A DNA stretch of 64,000 bases from Paulinella micropora (GCA_019918135.1 WBZZ01003063.1:41884-105883), one strand, 5' to 3'; counted from the stretch's first letter, positions 1 through 12,695 are shown. The notes: a model not told the origin generated them from the sequence alone. Made by a program: numbers and translations.

Positions 1-1567
1 CTTTCTCGATCTCCATACTGTAGCATAGTTTAGATTAACTGGTTCATTGGGGACTGTGTCAGGGGGGACAACCCCAAATAACTCTGTTCATACTAAAGAA
101 AGATCTCTCCCTAAATGCCTACTCTGAGCTTCAAGCAAAGCGTATGTCAGCAGAAAGTCACTTGAGAAGTAGGGGACATGAAAGATGCTAGGATCTATCC
201 CTTTGAATTCTTGTGGGGGTCTAGTTAAGGGTTTAACTGTCTGTTAAGTGAGGGGAATGAGGATAGGAATAGGGTTTGTCTGAGGTCTCTTCTTGCTCTC
301 CCTCTTCTTTATCTCCACATTCATATGCACCCACTGAATGAGTTGTAGTGAATCGTCTGGTTCATCATTTTCTTCATCTTTCTGACTCTCATGATCTGAC
401 TGTTCTGACTCTACATCCTCATTGTCCTGTTCTGCTGACTCTCTTTCATCCTGTGATGACTCACTCTCTTCTTCTTCCTGCTCCTCACCTACACAAACGA
501 ACTTCCCTTTTCTAGGTCCTTTCTTTCTGTTCATTGTGCTACCCTTTCTTTGTTTGTGCTTAGAGTTAGGTTTTTCAGAAGAGCTGTCTTTGTGAGTGGG
601 CTTTTTGGGTCTGTCAGTGTACTTTGGCTTACCTGTCTTTCCTTGTCTAGCAGTTATGCTTTTAGTAAAAGAACATTCAGCTCCTGTATGTCTGACACCT
701 CTTTTGCCTTCTCTACAATCTGTTCTAGCACATCGAGAAGTACATTCATAACACATGTGTCCAGCTTGCTTGCAGCAGTAGCATTTTAATTCAGAATTTT
801 TCGTCGTCGAAACTGTGTTAAATACTATCTGCTTGTCTCTCTGGGGTGTTATCACTTCTCTGTACAATTGTTGTGTTCCTGTGCTACCTGAACTATCTTC
901 AGAGTTAACTGTTTCCAGTCCCATCTTGCATCCATATGTTGCCATGTTGTGTACAAAGTTGACATAGGGTCTAGGTGTTGTAGTAACCTAAATAGCTTCT
1001 TACATTTCTTGTAGTCTGACTCAGGCCTACCTTTGTCTATCTCAACCTGTCTGACTAGTGTCTTGTATTTTGTTAGCCATGTCTCTACTCTGTTCATAGA
1101 ACTTGGCCCCTGCATAGCATCTAGCTTGTCAATTCTACCTGCCTTTGCTATTTCGTCTAACCCCCTATACTTGTCAACAATGGATTTCCAGAATTTGGCA
1201 GGATCACATTCTGCTGGCAGGAGGAAATAAGATATGCTAGCAGCTCATCTTTTAGCACTATTCTTTTCCTCGTGATTTCGTTCTTGTCCTCTTCCTTCCT
1301 AAGACCTTTTTCTTCATCTATCTCTCTTTGTGTCACAGACAAAGACGGTGACTTTTTAGCAGTAGATGGTGACGGTGCAGACTCGCTCTTGACAGCACTA
1401 AGGAATATAATTGGTCTTCCTTCCAAGCAATTAATTAACTGTGGGTTAACTATTCTGAGAATTGCTATCAAAGTAGTCTCGTAGGTCTTAAAGTCTTTTA
1501 CGTTTCTAGGTAGAGGGAGGATTTTCAGGTATAGTTTCACTTTCGGGTGGTGTGTAGGTATAGACAT
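1..1567 (-). pseudogene. Ty1/copia-like Gag polyprotein remnant
   Basis: Three minus-strand pieces in different frames (about 1567-1157, 1140-852 and 945-244) read together like a copia-type Gag. The first two are the capsid-like, Trp-rich part (YTTW, WDW motifs). The last contains a CCHC zinc knuckle of spacing C-x2-C-x4-H-x4-C (begins CYCCKQAGH), followed by Lys/Ser-rich and then very acidic sequence. After the stop near 244 the same frame stays readable almost to the window edge with one further stop. The frame changes and stops indicate a dead copy. Protease, integrase and reverse transcriptase would lie outside the window if they ever existed, so assignment to copia rests only on Gag features. 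Confidence 0.6.
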
Positions 1568-3539
1568 CGTACCTTATTGCTTACCCCAAAGCTACTTGAC
1601 TGGGACTTGTTGTGCGAACATCGGCGAACGCCAAAGCACTTGTCCTGGCGACTGGTCGTTGGTTTTGGGATCTTCCACCGCAGCCGGGAAGGATTCCAAC
1701 GTCGGCAAATGGAACGACGACAATGAGTAGGGTCTTAACTAGTAGTTGTCGACCGTAAACGACAGAGCTACTGCAAGAGTCCGACTCACTAAACTGATTA
1801 AAGCCAAGCCTGTTGCACTGAGATAGGTTGCCAGTACCGTCGTAACCGGCAGCACTGGTGATCTGGATTGGCACTAGAGCCACTTTCCACGGAACGTCCC
1901 TCTTGGGACTCTTGACGCCTCGAAGGGCTGGCAGGCTGAGCTCGAAAAGCCTCCGACTGCCACCCACTGCGCTGAGACTCAGCTCACCACGCACAGGGCC
2001 TCACCAGCTACGTATCAGTCACACAAAGTAAACAGAATTTAGTTCTGTTCTGGCACGAAACACGAACGAGACAACGTCCCTCTGGGTGTTCTTGCCAGCT
2101 TTCTTCGTTGCTCGGAGACACTCTCCGAAGGGTCTTGCGCTAGCGGCGCTTCAAGGCTTCATAACCTGATAAGTACATACGAAGTACCGAAGATGACTTT
2201 AATGATTATACTTTACCCAACAGTAACGGATGACTAAAACGATTGGTAGGTATTAATAACAGAACAGTAACTGGACCCACTTAATAGGGGCAGATATACT
2301 CGGTCCATTAAGGTGGATTGGCATTAGTTATTCTGATAGGGGATCTAACCGCATAACCCGGTTAAATACATGGATATATTAGTTACCAAATCTATAGTCT
2401 AACAGCAGATAGGTAAATATGCGATCTTTTCTTATACCCTAAGTGATGTATAGATGAGCTACATCTCGTCAAGATGTAGTTATATCCGTTTTTATTTATA
2501 TACTTTCGAGCTGAAAACGATAATATTATTATTCATAGCCTGCACTACTTTTTTAAGCCTGATAATATTATCGTTAGGGGTAACATCGGGGAATGAATCT
2601 CTGTTTTCTTTTTGTTGCTTGGCTCTGACAGTCTCCTACATTTTCCGCCATACTGGTTTCCTCTCTATTGTAGAGGAGCAAGATTAGGTTATTTTCAGAG
2701 TGCTGTGGAATTGGATGGATAAATACCCCGGCTTGCATTAAACAATATCTTTTCAATATAACCGACAAAAGTGGAGTCCCAGCCTAGATTTGTATATCCT
2801 CCAAATTTCAATTCAGCAATTTGAAAAAGCCACTCCCCCAAGCAAGGGAAGAAGGAAAGGTAGTGGAGGAGTGTAGGAAAGGAGTTGGGGAGGTGTTAGG
2901 AGCTTGCAGTGTACAAAAAAAAACAGCAGTGAAATCTTGCACAGAGGCCCACAATGCGGCACGGCAGGACACTCGCTGTGTGTACGACTTTGACACCTAC
3001 AGTAGTGTGGTTGTGGAAGTGTAGAGGGCAGAAAGAGTGTATCCAGTGAGGCAGAATCACTATAGTGTTCACTGGAGTGATAGTCGACATATTGTCGAGT
3101 CAGAGGAGTGGTTTATAGGCAAACTACAGGGAGTGAAAAGACCCCCTGTCAGTTCCCTGTCAACACTCCTACACTTATCCCTACACATACTCCTCACGAG
3201 GAGAATAACAAACAATTACACACTCTGATTCTAGTTTGTACTGCCACAAGTACGTAGCACACACACAAACGTTGAAGAAACGTAAGAACGTGTGAAGAGG
3301 CAGAGGAAAACAGACAAACGAAACACAGACAGAAACCTATTCGATTGGCACGAAACCTGTTTGGACAAACAACACACATCCTACACCAAACAAGGTGGCC
3401 ATCTCTTAGGGGGGTGGTAGGCCAGTCTAACAAGACATAGGCCAAGGAAATTACGTGTGAATTGGATACAGGAGAGCCATAACGGAGGATATTTTTGGGA
3501 CGATTTTTATTTTCGTTCAAAACAAACAAAACACACACC
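1568..3539. other. No gene seen; possible LTR/leader DNA
   Basis: No open frame here looks like protein. The 1570-2450 part lies just upstream of the minus-strand Gag, where a 5' LTR and leader would sit, but I found no matching second LTR and no convincing primer-binding site. The 2800-3539 part appears to be the outer portion of the locus that continues at 12071 once the first TIR element is removed. Confidence 0.4.
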
Positions 3540-3544
3540 TCACA

Positions 3545-3600
3545 TGACCCTCTGAAAAATACCAGGGGCCGGAAAGTCGTAGGTCGTACGGATTGCGTAT
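3545..3600 (+). repeat. Left TIR of element 1
   Basis: About 55-60 bp matches the reverse complement of 12010-12065. The core shared string is AATACCAGGGGCCGG, followed by a shorter shared block around GTCGTACG. Similarity fades beyond about 3600. Confidence 0.7.
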
Positions 3601-3935
3601 ATTAAAGTTATAAATGCCGGAAAGCTAATTATGCATAAAAAACAAATAATCAACAATATTAATGCAAAATTGATATTTTTTAGCGTTGAAAACACTTTTA
3701 TCTTCGCTGCAGTACCATCTAACAGTTTGCAAACTCATTGCGAAATCAGTCCGCACAACGCGAACACACGTGTCCATGCTAAGGTTAATATATTATTCTT
3801 CTTACAAATCATAATTCTACAGCAGCAAAAACGCATAAAAATGCAATGAAAACAAACAGAAATAATAAAACTGGGCAATAGGTGCGCTCGGGACTCCGTG
3901 CCACCGCACCAGACGCCATACCGCCACCCGTCCCG

Positions 3936-6129
3936 CTAATCCAAGCGGGAGGGTATGTAGTTGATGAAAGAACTGCCCTGCTGCTGCGACTGCGCCAGAT
4001 ATGCGCTCGCCTGCTGCTGCAAATGTGCTAAATAAGCAGAAAGACTGTTGGCATAGTTGGCACCTTGATGATTGCTCGGCTGCCAAATTGCCGGCAGTTG
4101 CTGGCCTCCGTAACCGCCGTACATGCCATTATTGCGGCCGCCACCGCCATTCCCACCGCCGTCGCCACCGCCATGCCAGTGGTTGTCATTCTGCTGACCC
4201 CCGACGCCACTGTTTCCATTTCGCTGCTGTTGCGGAGCGCAAACAAAGCATTGGCAGCCGGAGCCGTGCGAAACTGCCGCCTTTGGCCCCCCGCACCGCG
4301 TACACTGACAGCCCCGCCGATGAGGATCACAGTCGGGGCACAGGCAGCCCTTGCCATGAAATACGCGTTCAGAGGGGGCGCCATGATTGCCATTCTGGTT
4401 ACCACCGACGCCGCCGTTTGCCTTGCGGCCGGGGGTTTGAATACCTGCGGCCTCCGCTGCCTGCTGGCACTGCCACCGCTCACACATACAACCTTTCCCA
4501 TGAGGCGGATCACAGGTGGGGCACATGCAGCCCTCGCCATGCTTTGCAGGGGGGACGCATTCTTGACACTGGCATCCCGCACCATGCTTGCGATTTACCT
4601 TTTCCTCCTCTGGCTCCTTGCGTCCGCCTTTGCCTTTGGGCGGGGTACGATCGCCTCCACCAACGCGGAAGGGCGGGGTCTTGGGCGGGCTCTGGTGCGG
4701 GCTCTGGTGCGGGCTCTGGTGCGGGCTCTCTTCATTGTCACCATCTATCCATAACACCACCACAGTGAGAAAAGTTGCTGCATAGCATTAAATCAATGCT
4801 TACCGTTCTTCTCCTGATTAGCCCTCATGCGAGGACGGGTTACGTTGCAACCGGGCCGGTGATGCTGATTGCCCCCTTTCTTCGTGCCCTGCTTCTTACT
4901 CCCGCTTTTCTTTGCCCCTTTTTCGTGCTAGGCTTCTTCTGAATTTCAGCAGCACACAACATAACTAAAAGCGAAGCCAGAAGCATTGACCTTGTTCCCC
5001 TGTATCGGGCTGACTTTGGGCGATAGAGCGCCTATTTCCCTCCAAACGAAGCTGCCGTCACTGTCAACCCGTACAGGCAAATTGTATGGCACCAATCCAT
5101 CGGGGTGGTCCACCCAGTACGTACAACTCCAATTGTCTTTGCCCTCGTAATCCCATTAAACACCGCACCGTAGACTACATTGTCAGTGCACTGCCAGACG
5201 GGAAATTTATCGCATTTGCGAAGAATCCAGACTCCGTTGGCTCCCTTTCCTTCCGGTGCATGGTTTATGAGGCCACCGGCGTCTGAAGGAGGCAGCGTAC
5301 CGATAGCGCATTGATCATGAATGGTTTCGGAAACGCACCACAGCTTTCCGCCCAACTGCATTGTGTTATCGCCGGGAGCTGATATGGCCTTTGCGTATTC
5401 TACCGGATCGAGTTGCGGATCAATGCAAGTAGAAAAAAAACCAAGCAGCGGCATTTTCCCGGTCCCATCTATTATATCGCCCTCGTGCAGGCAGATCTCT
5501 CCATACTTTGCCCCGTTTACCGGTTTGAGCCACGGATTGAGCCTTCCCCCCCCCCCCAAAGGTTTTGCTCCCTGGCTGATTCATCACTGCGATTTCAAAC
5601 TTGGGCAAAGTCGCCGCGAGAGGGACCTTTCTGCTCGCGATGCTTGCGATTTCCTGCACATCCCTACAGGATTACTTACACTGTGTATTGTTGCAATCGC
5701 ATATTACATTAGTACCCATCGTCTGTGTCCTTCGCAGATTGGGCACCGGTGGGGGTGGAGGCCGCCACGCTTCTCTCAGGAGACGGCGCTAAGTTTCGAC
5801 GATACGGCGGGATACCCGGAAGCGGCGCGCTGGCTGGCCACGTGCCATTCGCGAAACGAATATGCGGCTCCACAAGCACGTCGACTGCTTTCTGCAAGAA
5901 CTCCTTAGTGGGCGCGCCCGGGTTGTCATCCCAATACTTCTTGGTGGCTACGGGATCTATGTCCTCGTCGTCGCAGAAACGCAGGTCATCGATGACTTTA
6001 CCCTCCACTCCGGGGACCTCAGCCCTCACAGAAATGAGAGGCTGGCGCTTCTTCACCTTGAACGCCTTGGGGGCAGGTGTGCCCGGCTTCTCTGGCACCA
6101 GCTGTCGACCCGGCCTGCGCAAGACATCA
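3936..6129 (-). CDS. SET-like protein with HGxGCxCxxC zinc repeats (multi-exon)
   Basis: Readable segments on the minus strand are about 6129-5716, 5660-5032 and 4742-3936. They are separated by likely introns; one acceptor is GGATAG just before 4742. The middle part resembles a SET methyltransferase core (GGLINHAP followed by GANGVW, like the NHS..N region), but the C-terminal half of SET is not clear. The last exon has a Ser/Pro/His repeat, then six short repeats of the form HGxGCxCxxCxP, then Gly/Asn- and Gln-rich sequence, ending in TAG at 3936. A run of 12 C at about 5546-5557 breaks the frame. Neighbours are the transposase genes of element 1. Exact exon borders are inferred; the SET call is moderate and the Cys-repeat observation is direct. 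Confidence 0.5.
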
Positions 6130-6495
6130 CTAATGCAATATTGGACCAAGCAGAGCATATTTACCCGATCAAAAAGACTACTTCGGGAGGCACTTGCTTG
6201 GTTACCACGAAATCAAGCTACAAAGCATATTGCATGGCACATATCTATTTATTGCTGCGTTTCATACCACCAAGTCCAGCCCGAGATTGCTCCAGTACTG
6301 CCCCTCAGGCAACCACCCAAAGTACGCAACCTTCGCGTCAGCCTCGTCCGGGCCATCGTCCACGGTGTACGCTATGACCACCCTGCGCATATCATGTTTA
6401 TAATTGAAAACAAGCAGTGTTCAAATTGCATACGCTTTCATCTTGTTCCTCTGCTCCGGAAAATCGCGGCATTTCAGTGGCACTTGCCTATTTAA

Positions 6496-7746
6496 GTGGA
6501 ATTTGGTGCAGAATTTTCACAACTTATTCAACTTGGAAAAACCAACGCGCGAAGTCTCCCTCTGACTCGATCTGCATTGAGTAAGTACTTGAATACATGG
6601 TTGTTTTTGTCGAGACCATCCAAAACTACCGTGTGGAACGCGAGGGGCGTGTCCAACCAACGTATCTTTGTTCAGGTTAACAATGAAGAAAAATGGGAGT
6701 TGTTGCAGGATTGCGATATTGCCCCCAAAGTCACTCTCCTGTACTATGATTTCCCAAGTCCAGACCCGACTGCAAAAGCTTGGGATACTGACAAGGTCCT
6801 GACTAACATGGTCTATAGGTATGCTCCCATAGGGAAAAGCGGCAAGTTTACGTGCGTAATGGAGACAAAACCATTTGACGCTACCCGGGAGGTAGCAGAA
6901 GGCACGCGAAGTAAACGTATCCGACCACATACTCAATAAAAGGCGTCTCCCACGGGGAAGTCCCCTCCACCAAAGAAGTCTGCCACATCAGAGATAAAGG
7001 TTTTTTTTATTTACTTATTCTTTTTTTTTTTTTGCACACAGATTGTTTTGGGGGGGTTTGCGGGTGGTTGATGTTTGAGCAACTGCCCCAAGAAAACTAT
7101 TTGCACACATACCACAAACATTACATCAGAATCAAGAGCAAGCCTGGGGCTAGCTCCCATGCTAATAGGAGCTCCCAATTCCTCCTCCTTCCCACAAACC
7201 ATGACTTATTCCGACAGGGTGCGCGAATGCGGGGGGGGGGGTGTTTGATGTTTGAGCAACTGCCCCAAGAAAGCTATTTGCACACATTCCACAAACATTC
7301 CATCAGAATCAAGAGCAAGCCTGGGGCTAGCTCCCATGCTAATAGAAGCTTCCAATTCCTCCTCGTTCCCACAAACCATGACTTATTCCGACAGGGTGCG
7401 CGAATGCGGGGGGGGCGCATGTGTGGTGATGTTTGTATAGTCCGCTGGCAAAGCCCCAGGAAGCAAAAAGGGATCAAAAAAGGGAGCAAAGAAGGCGGCA
7501 TCCAAGGTGGCAGCAAAAAGCAGCGCGCGAAAGCTGACCTTCAGCCCCGACAGGTTGTCTTGACTAGCGTTGCATCTATACCAAACATGCATATATGCAT
7601 GTGTGCGCAACAGCCAATGCGACGCACCCGCAGCTGAAGCTCAAGCTCCTGCTGCCAAGGCTGCTTCTGCTGCAGAAGCCAAAGCTGCTGCAGCTGCTGC
7701 TGCTGTAGCAGCGAAGGATGGAAGCACTGGCGAGACTGGAGTGTAA
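6496..7746 (+). CDS. Unknown gene with Lys/Ala-rich, H1-like tail
   Basis: The first open part (to 6939) has no family I recognise. The last two exons read as SKKGSKKGAKKAAS-type basic sequence, then, after an intron at 7554-7613 (GT...CAG), an Ala-rich stretch (AEAQAPAAKAASAAEAKA) ending in TAA at 7744-7746. The composition is like the tail of linker histone H1. A 177-bp tandem duplication lies between the 5' part and these exons, probably within an intron. Whether the 5' and 3' parts belong to one transcript is not certain. Confidence 0.4.
7071..7424 (+). repeat. Two tandem 177-bp units
   Basis: The unit starting ATGTTTGAGCAACTGCCCC occurs at 7071 and again at 7248, so the period is 177 bp. 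The copies differ by a few substitutions, and each ends in a G-run after GCGCGAATGC. Confidence 0.85.
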
Positions 7747-7796
7747 TCATAATTATCTCGCCCTTCTGCCTGAGTGCGAATGGTATGCAAACTGTA

Positions 7797-10700
7797 GGTT
7801 CGTTATTGACCAGCCCGAGAAGGGCGGCGATGTCCTCAAGGATTTGGAAGAGCTCAGCAAAATCAGCAGCGCGACGAAGGCTGGCCTCTTAGGCGCCGAT
7901 ACTGTCGTGCGCTTGGACAAGGAAACGCCGGATGGTCTGACGCCGGAGGGTCCGACCTTGAATGGGAAGGAGGATGACGGGTCTGTAATCGACGTTACAA
8001 AGCTCCAGGAAGAGTCAGGTGCTGCGAGCGAGGGCAATAATGATTCACCGATGCCCGGGTCCCAAGTGAGTACGCGAGCTCAGGCCTTGCGCAAATCCAA
8101 CTTGACCTTCATCATCAAGCCCACCACGCAATATTACTACAAATATGCGTACTCAGCGTCCCCCGAAGGTTGGACCGTGTGATCCTTGGTGCACCCGCTT
8201 TTCACTTTTGAACAGCGTGTGGAGCAGGAAAAACGTTGATTCTGGTATTTGTATACTGCTTGCGTCTCGACAGTGTCATGCATCATATAATCGTGCTTTT
8301 TTTCTCAGGACGAGTGGTTCATAATTGCTTCAGACATTTGAATCGGGCGTCTTCGCGCGGTAGCTATGGTTTCTTTTTCCGTTTTGCGAATGCTTTTTTT
8401 TCAGCCAAAGTAGCAAAATGTCTTTTCTGACTGGACTAGCTTCCAATTCAGAAACAGGTTTTGAAGCATTCCGCCTTGCACGAGAAAGAGCAGACAGAAC
8501 AAGGTCCATCTGTTGTTGGCACACGCAAACAAACAATAACGACCTTGTAAATCTAACGAATCACAGCGGCCTGCATTCTCCGCCACTGGTACCTCATCTT
8601 CACCCACCGGCAGCACCTTTAGTGACGATTTCAGTACGCCTGGGAGCACTCGTTCCAGACAGCGCATTGATGAGACGAGAGTGGACCCCAAGCATGCCAA
8701 GCGGCTGGAAAAAAGCAGAAAGTATCAGGCCAACAAGCGGGCTGGACGTGCTCTTGCTGCAGAGGTTGATGATGAGGGGTTGGAGCAGCTTTTGTTGTCT
8801 AAAGAGGGGCAGCAGATGTTTCCCAAAGTCGCGGCTGCGTTTGCGCAGAACCAGGCGGCTGCGCAAGCAGTGAAGTCAATGGTAGAAAGTTTGCAAAAGA
8901 AATCAGCTCATAAGCAGGCAATAGTAGGAAAGCTTCGTGGTCTAATGACTGCAAAGTAGGTCCATGATTTCTTCCAGAACGTAAGCGACCGATATGCGAG
9001 AAAGGCCGCAGCTGCAGTAAAGAAGGTGGAGGCAGATTTGCAGGCGGGTAGAAAGCCTGAGAAGCAGGACATTTTCACTCAGGAGGTCATGACTGATGCA
9101 CACCGCGACAAAGTCACGCCGCTTGAGAAGCGAATCACTGCCGATTGCGTCAAAGAACATTTGGGGGCGAAGTCTGGTTCGAACGCAGCATTCTGGTACG
9201 GCAACCTAGATTCTTTCCATGACTGGTACAGAACCGACGCACGCCCCAACATTTACAAGCAATTGTGTAGCGAATCGGGAGATTGGCGCAAATTGGTGGA
9301 AAATATGAACGGTGGTAAGTGGTTAACAGACAACGCGCAGGCCATGCTTTGCGAGGGAAAGTGCGTGCAGCCAGGCAGCAGTGATGTCTGCCATCATTTT
9401 TACCGACCCCGCAGCCGTCCGACAGTAGCAAGTATTCTCCGGGAGCAGGAAGTATTTTTCCGGTGCGTGTCGAAAACTGTTCCGTGCAAATGGCGCGATA
9501 ATTGGGAGAAGTGGAAGGCGGAGCTTACACGGTTGGAACACGGCGAAAAGACTGCGAAAACTGCCGCAAAGGTCCGCAAACTAAGAAGCAAAGTCGCTAA
9601 GTGCCAGCGTCACGATGGCCAGTATCAGGTACAGCGCAGGTATGTTTTTTGTTTTAGAATGACAGCAAACATTTGCTTTTTTGTGCTCGCAGCCACACAC
9701 AAACCGAAATCGATGCACTGGAGGCGGGGTCCGGCGCGTACGTAGTATACCAAGATTACATATCATGGTACTCTGAGAACGGGACGAAGATGAATGATTT
9801 AGTATTTACTATTGTCACCCGGCGGACGGACGGGGAATTGCAGTACGAATACGTTCATAACATCATGCGATGCGAGCATTCCAGTGCAAGAACGCGATAC
9901 GAGAAGCGAAGGGCAAGGAGGGAGTGGAGAGATCCATGTCTTCCCGGTCCCGGTATTCGAACAGGCGATGTTGCAGGAGATTTCCAGAATTATGACTGCA
10001 TCTTTGCTGAGTCTTGGTACTTTGTTTGCGTACATTGTGTTCGCAATTTGTTAGCTTGCTGTCTAGGTACAAGGCAAAGTATGGTGTTGAGTTGCGCTCC
10101 GACATGCTGTGCGCCTATCACTCTTACAACCCCTGCGACGGGATTAAATGCATGCATTCAGAGGTTTTTCTGAAGGATCAAATGGAGCAGGGCAGGCCAA
10201 TTGAATTCGTTGAGGATTGGTTGCAGTCGGCGGCGGGTGCAGGATACGAGAATCACCGGTACTATGGGCATGACGCATATGTAATCGAAGGGTGGGTGAG
10301 GAGGAATCCAGTCAACCCCCGGAAGCTGACGTCCTGGCATTTGCGGGAGTTGCGTTCGTGGGTATACTAGAAGCAAGGCGACAACGACGAGAAGGTATTC
10401 ACGCCTGGCATTGCCTATGGTGCATTTCATAGCGACCTGGAATTCAAAGACCGGGTCATAGTCGATATTCGGCAGGACAAGGATGCCGGGGGGAAAAGGT
10501 GTGAGAAGTGCACGCAGCATTTCATGAAACCTTGCCCCGCACACAAGAAAGGTGAGAGGTGCCATGCAGCGAGGCGTCGGGTTGGGGGGGCTAGCGCTCG
10601 CAGTCCATGTCCGGTCCGCAGCCACTGACGGGATGGACGACGACGAAAAAGCTGCTTACTTCGACGCCCTTGGGCGCAATAGGAGAGCGCGCAAAAAAAA

Positions 10701-11232
10701 GGAAAAGGGGAGGTTTAGGGACCTCAACAAGGAAGCTCTCGTAGAACTTCTGGGTAACTTGGGCCTGTCCACTGATGGCAAAGTGGAGGTACTTAGGCAG
10801 CGGTTGGAGGACGCAGTACCAGCGAACAAGGAGGGCGCGAAGAAGGGCGCGAAGAAGGGCGCGAAGAAGGGCGCGAAGAAGGGCACGAAGAAGGACGCGA
10901 AGAAGGGAGCGCAAAAGCGCAAGCGTGCCAATCAGCCTGCGGTAGTGCGTAGCGCAAAAAAATCCCGGCGGGCGGCAGCGCAAGTCAACTACGCAGAGTC
11001 CGACGCGGAGGAAGGCGAGGACGAAGAATGGCAAGAGGAGGGCGAGGAGGAGGAAGTGGAGGAGGAGGAGAAGGAGGAGCGAGCGGCTGTGGACGTGGGT
11101 GGCGTGTGGACTTGTAAATATTGCCAGTTTGAAAACAAAGGGCCTCCGCCGGGCAGCGATGGTTGTGAGGGATGCAAGCTTTGCGGAGGGGGGCTGACTG
11201 GATCGGAGGAAGACGATGAGGAGTACAGCTGA
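7797..11232 (+). pseudogene. DDE transposase-like (DUF7869-type) gene, SAP and zinc-finger tail
   Basis: Exons that join in phase are 8567-9639, 9693-10016, 10067-10551 and 10604 (or 10622)-11232, with introns of about 50 nt; an exon at about 7797-8180 probably precedes them. The RNase-H-fold part shows VVYQDYISWYSENG (first Asp), GDFQNYDC (second Asp) and AYHSYNPCDG, which fits the H-x(n)-CDGH pattern of this transposase type. After it come a CEKC..CPAH cluster, a SAP domain (LNKEALVELLGNLGL), GAKK repeats, an acidic stretch and a RanBP2-like finger (WTCKYCQFEN...CEGCKLCG). In-frame TAG codons at 8957 and 10368 interrupt otherwise good coding sequence, so the copy is probably dead. This is the likely mobility gene of element 1; family membership is inferred from motifs. 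Confidence 0.6.
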
Positions 11233-12009
11233 TTTAAAGTGTAACAATTTACAAATGATCAGCGTGGAAGTAAGCAGCTTTTTTTGCTTTAGGTCGGCAG
11301 GGCTGGCTATGGTAGGTCGGTGGCGCCGGGAGTCACTGTACGGCCGCAAAGTGGCGCAGTGTGAGGAAGGTTTGAGGTATTTAATGATTTTATCTCTTTT
11401 TTCCTGTTTTCATAGCATTTATAGTGTTGTTTGTGTTGCAAACGATCCCCGACTTGAGGTAAGACTTGGGCTGACTGACGGGATGGGAAATCGGACTGCG
11501 TGTCGGCTGGTGGGCCGCTAAGTGGCGCCCCGAGCGGGTTTGTGCAACAAACAGCAATATATGTTCAGATTATTTGTTTTCATTGCATTTTCAAAGAATG
11601 TTCGTGACTCTGGAGCGCACGAATGCGAGAAATGCCTAGGGCATGCGAAGATGGCGCGGGTGGGACAGTGCGGTGCGGGGGCGTGGACTATGCGTGTTCA
11701 AGTGGCACCAGACGCAATGACTATCATAAAATAAATCAATTCTTGATTTTGTTTATTGAAATATTCGAAAATGCCATGAAAACAAGTATTACGTCGTAAT
11801 ATGCAACCAGCAACATAGGATTTCCATAGAATACTGCACGTGATTGGGTTCACTTGCGCACAGTAGGAATAAGATGTGTCATGCAATGGTGCGGAGTAAA
11901 ACCGAATGCTTACTTATGAAAAATTAAGTTGTTTTTGCGTAATTATTACTAGAATTAATCATATAAAACGATTGGAAATGAAAATCTCAAAATTTTAATA
12001 ATCTGCAAA
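11233..12009. other. 3' non-coding part of element 1
   Basis: No convincing gene. The short frames here have no recognisable protein character. Composition falls from mixed to AT-rich toward the right TIR. Confidence 0.5.
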
Positions 12010-12065
12010 CTCCGCAAAATCGTACGACCAGACCGAGACCGGCCCCTGGTATTTTCAGAGAGTCA
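12010..12065 (-). repeat. Right TIR of element 1
   Basis: Inverted copy of 3545-3600. It is bordered on the outside by TCACA (12066-12070), which matches 3540-3544. Confidence 0.7.
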
Positions 12066-12070
12066 TCACA

Positions 12071-12695
12071 CTCAAGCACTACAAACGTGTTGTGTGGTGT
12101 CAAATAGGTCAGCAAGGACAAGAACTCAGATACCGAGCGGCTCCCAAGACATCAGCAGCAAGTGTGTGAAGAGTCAGCAGCACTCGGTACACACACACGC
12201 ATACACACACACGAAAACACTCACAAACACACACCCCTAACTCAAAAGGCAAAGCTTCGGTCGGTTTTTGAGTTGGGAGAGAATCTTTTACAGGAAAATA
12301 ACAGTGACCTATTGTGCTGAGCCCAGAAAGGCTCATTGAAAACCTTTTTGTACGTTCTCTACTGTGTACGCACAGGGGTGTATAGGTAGCAAACAGACTT
12401 GTTTGTGAACAACGAGTGTGGTGTAAATTGCCAGGGTGCACAAGCATACGTCGACTGGTGCACGAGAGAACTCAGCAAGGCTTTCTCCAAGCGAAGGGGA
12501 GGGTGAGTCAACTCAAACCTTGACTGTGGGACAGTGTGTGTGTGTGTGTGGGTTGGTTGTTGTGTTGTGTTGCGTTGTGCTTGACACAAGCATTGCTCAC
12601 ACAGTGAACATAACACAGGAAAACAAAACAAACACAACAACACAGTTACACAAGAGACACACGACACTGCTCGTTTCGACCCCACGAGGGGCACA
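12071..12695. other. Leader-like DNA of interrupted locus, CA/GT microsatellites
   Basis: Holds a CA-rich stretch (about 12188-12232) and a GT run (about 12535-12552) but no supported gene. It is contiguous in origin with sequence left of 3540 and leads into the frame starting at 12696. Confidence 0.45.

Larger units (their letters stand above)
3545..12065. mobile_element. 8.5-kb TIR DNA transposon (element 1)
   Basis: The two ends are inverted repeats: 3545 onward begins TGACCCTCTGAAAAATACC, and the reverse complement ending at 12065 begins TGACTCTCTGAAAATACC. Both continue with AGGGGCCGG and, with gaps, a GTCGTACG block. Directly outside lies the same pentamer TCACA (3540-3544 and 12066-12070), the expected target-site duplication. 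Inside are a minus-strand SET-like/Cys-repeat gene, a plus-strand Lys/Ala-rich gene and a plus-strand DDE-transposase-like gene. Both TIRs and a duplication exactly at the ends make a real transposon likely. The superfamily is uncertain. The transposase has in-frame stops, so this copy is probably inactive. Confidence 0.75.

Noticed and set aside
1568-2450. Complete LTR of the left Gag remnant
   Set aside because: No second copy in the window and no clear primer-binding site or TG...CA ends could be fixed.
8957-10370. Reassignment of TAG to a sense codon in this organism
   Set aside because: TAG ends other frames in the window that look genuine, such as the Cys-repeat gene (3936) and two F-box/LRR genes (56627, 58950). 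Two in-frame TAGs in one transposon gene are better explained by decay.
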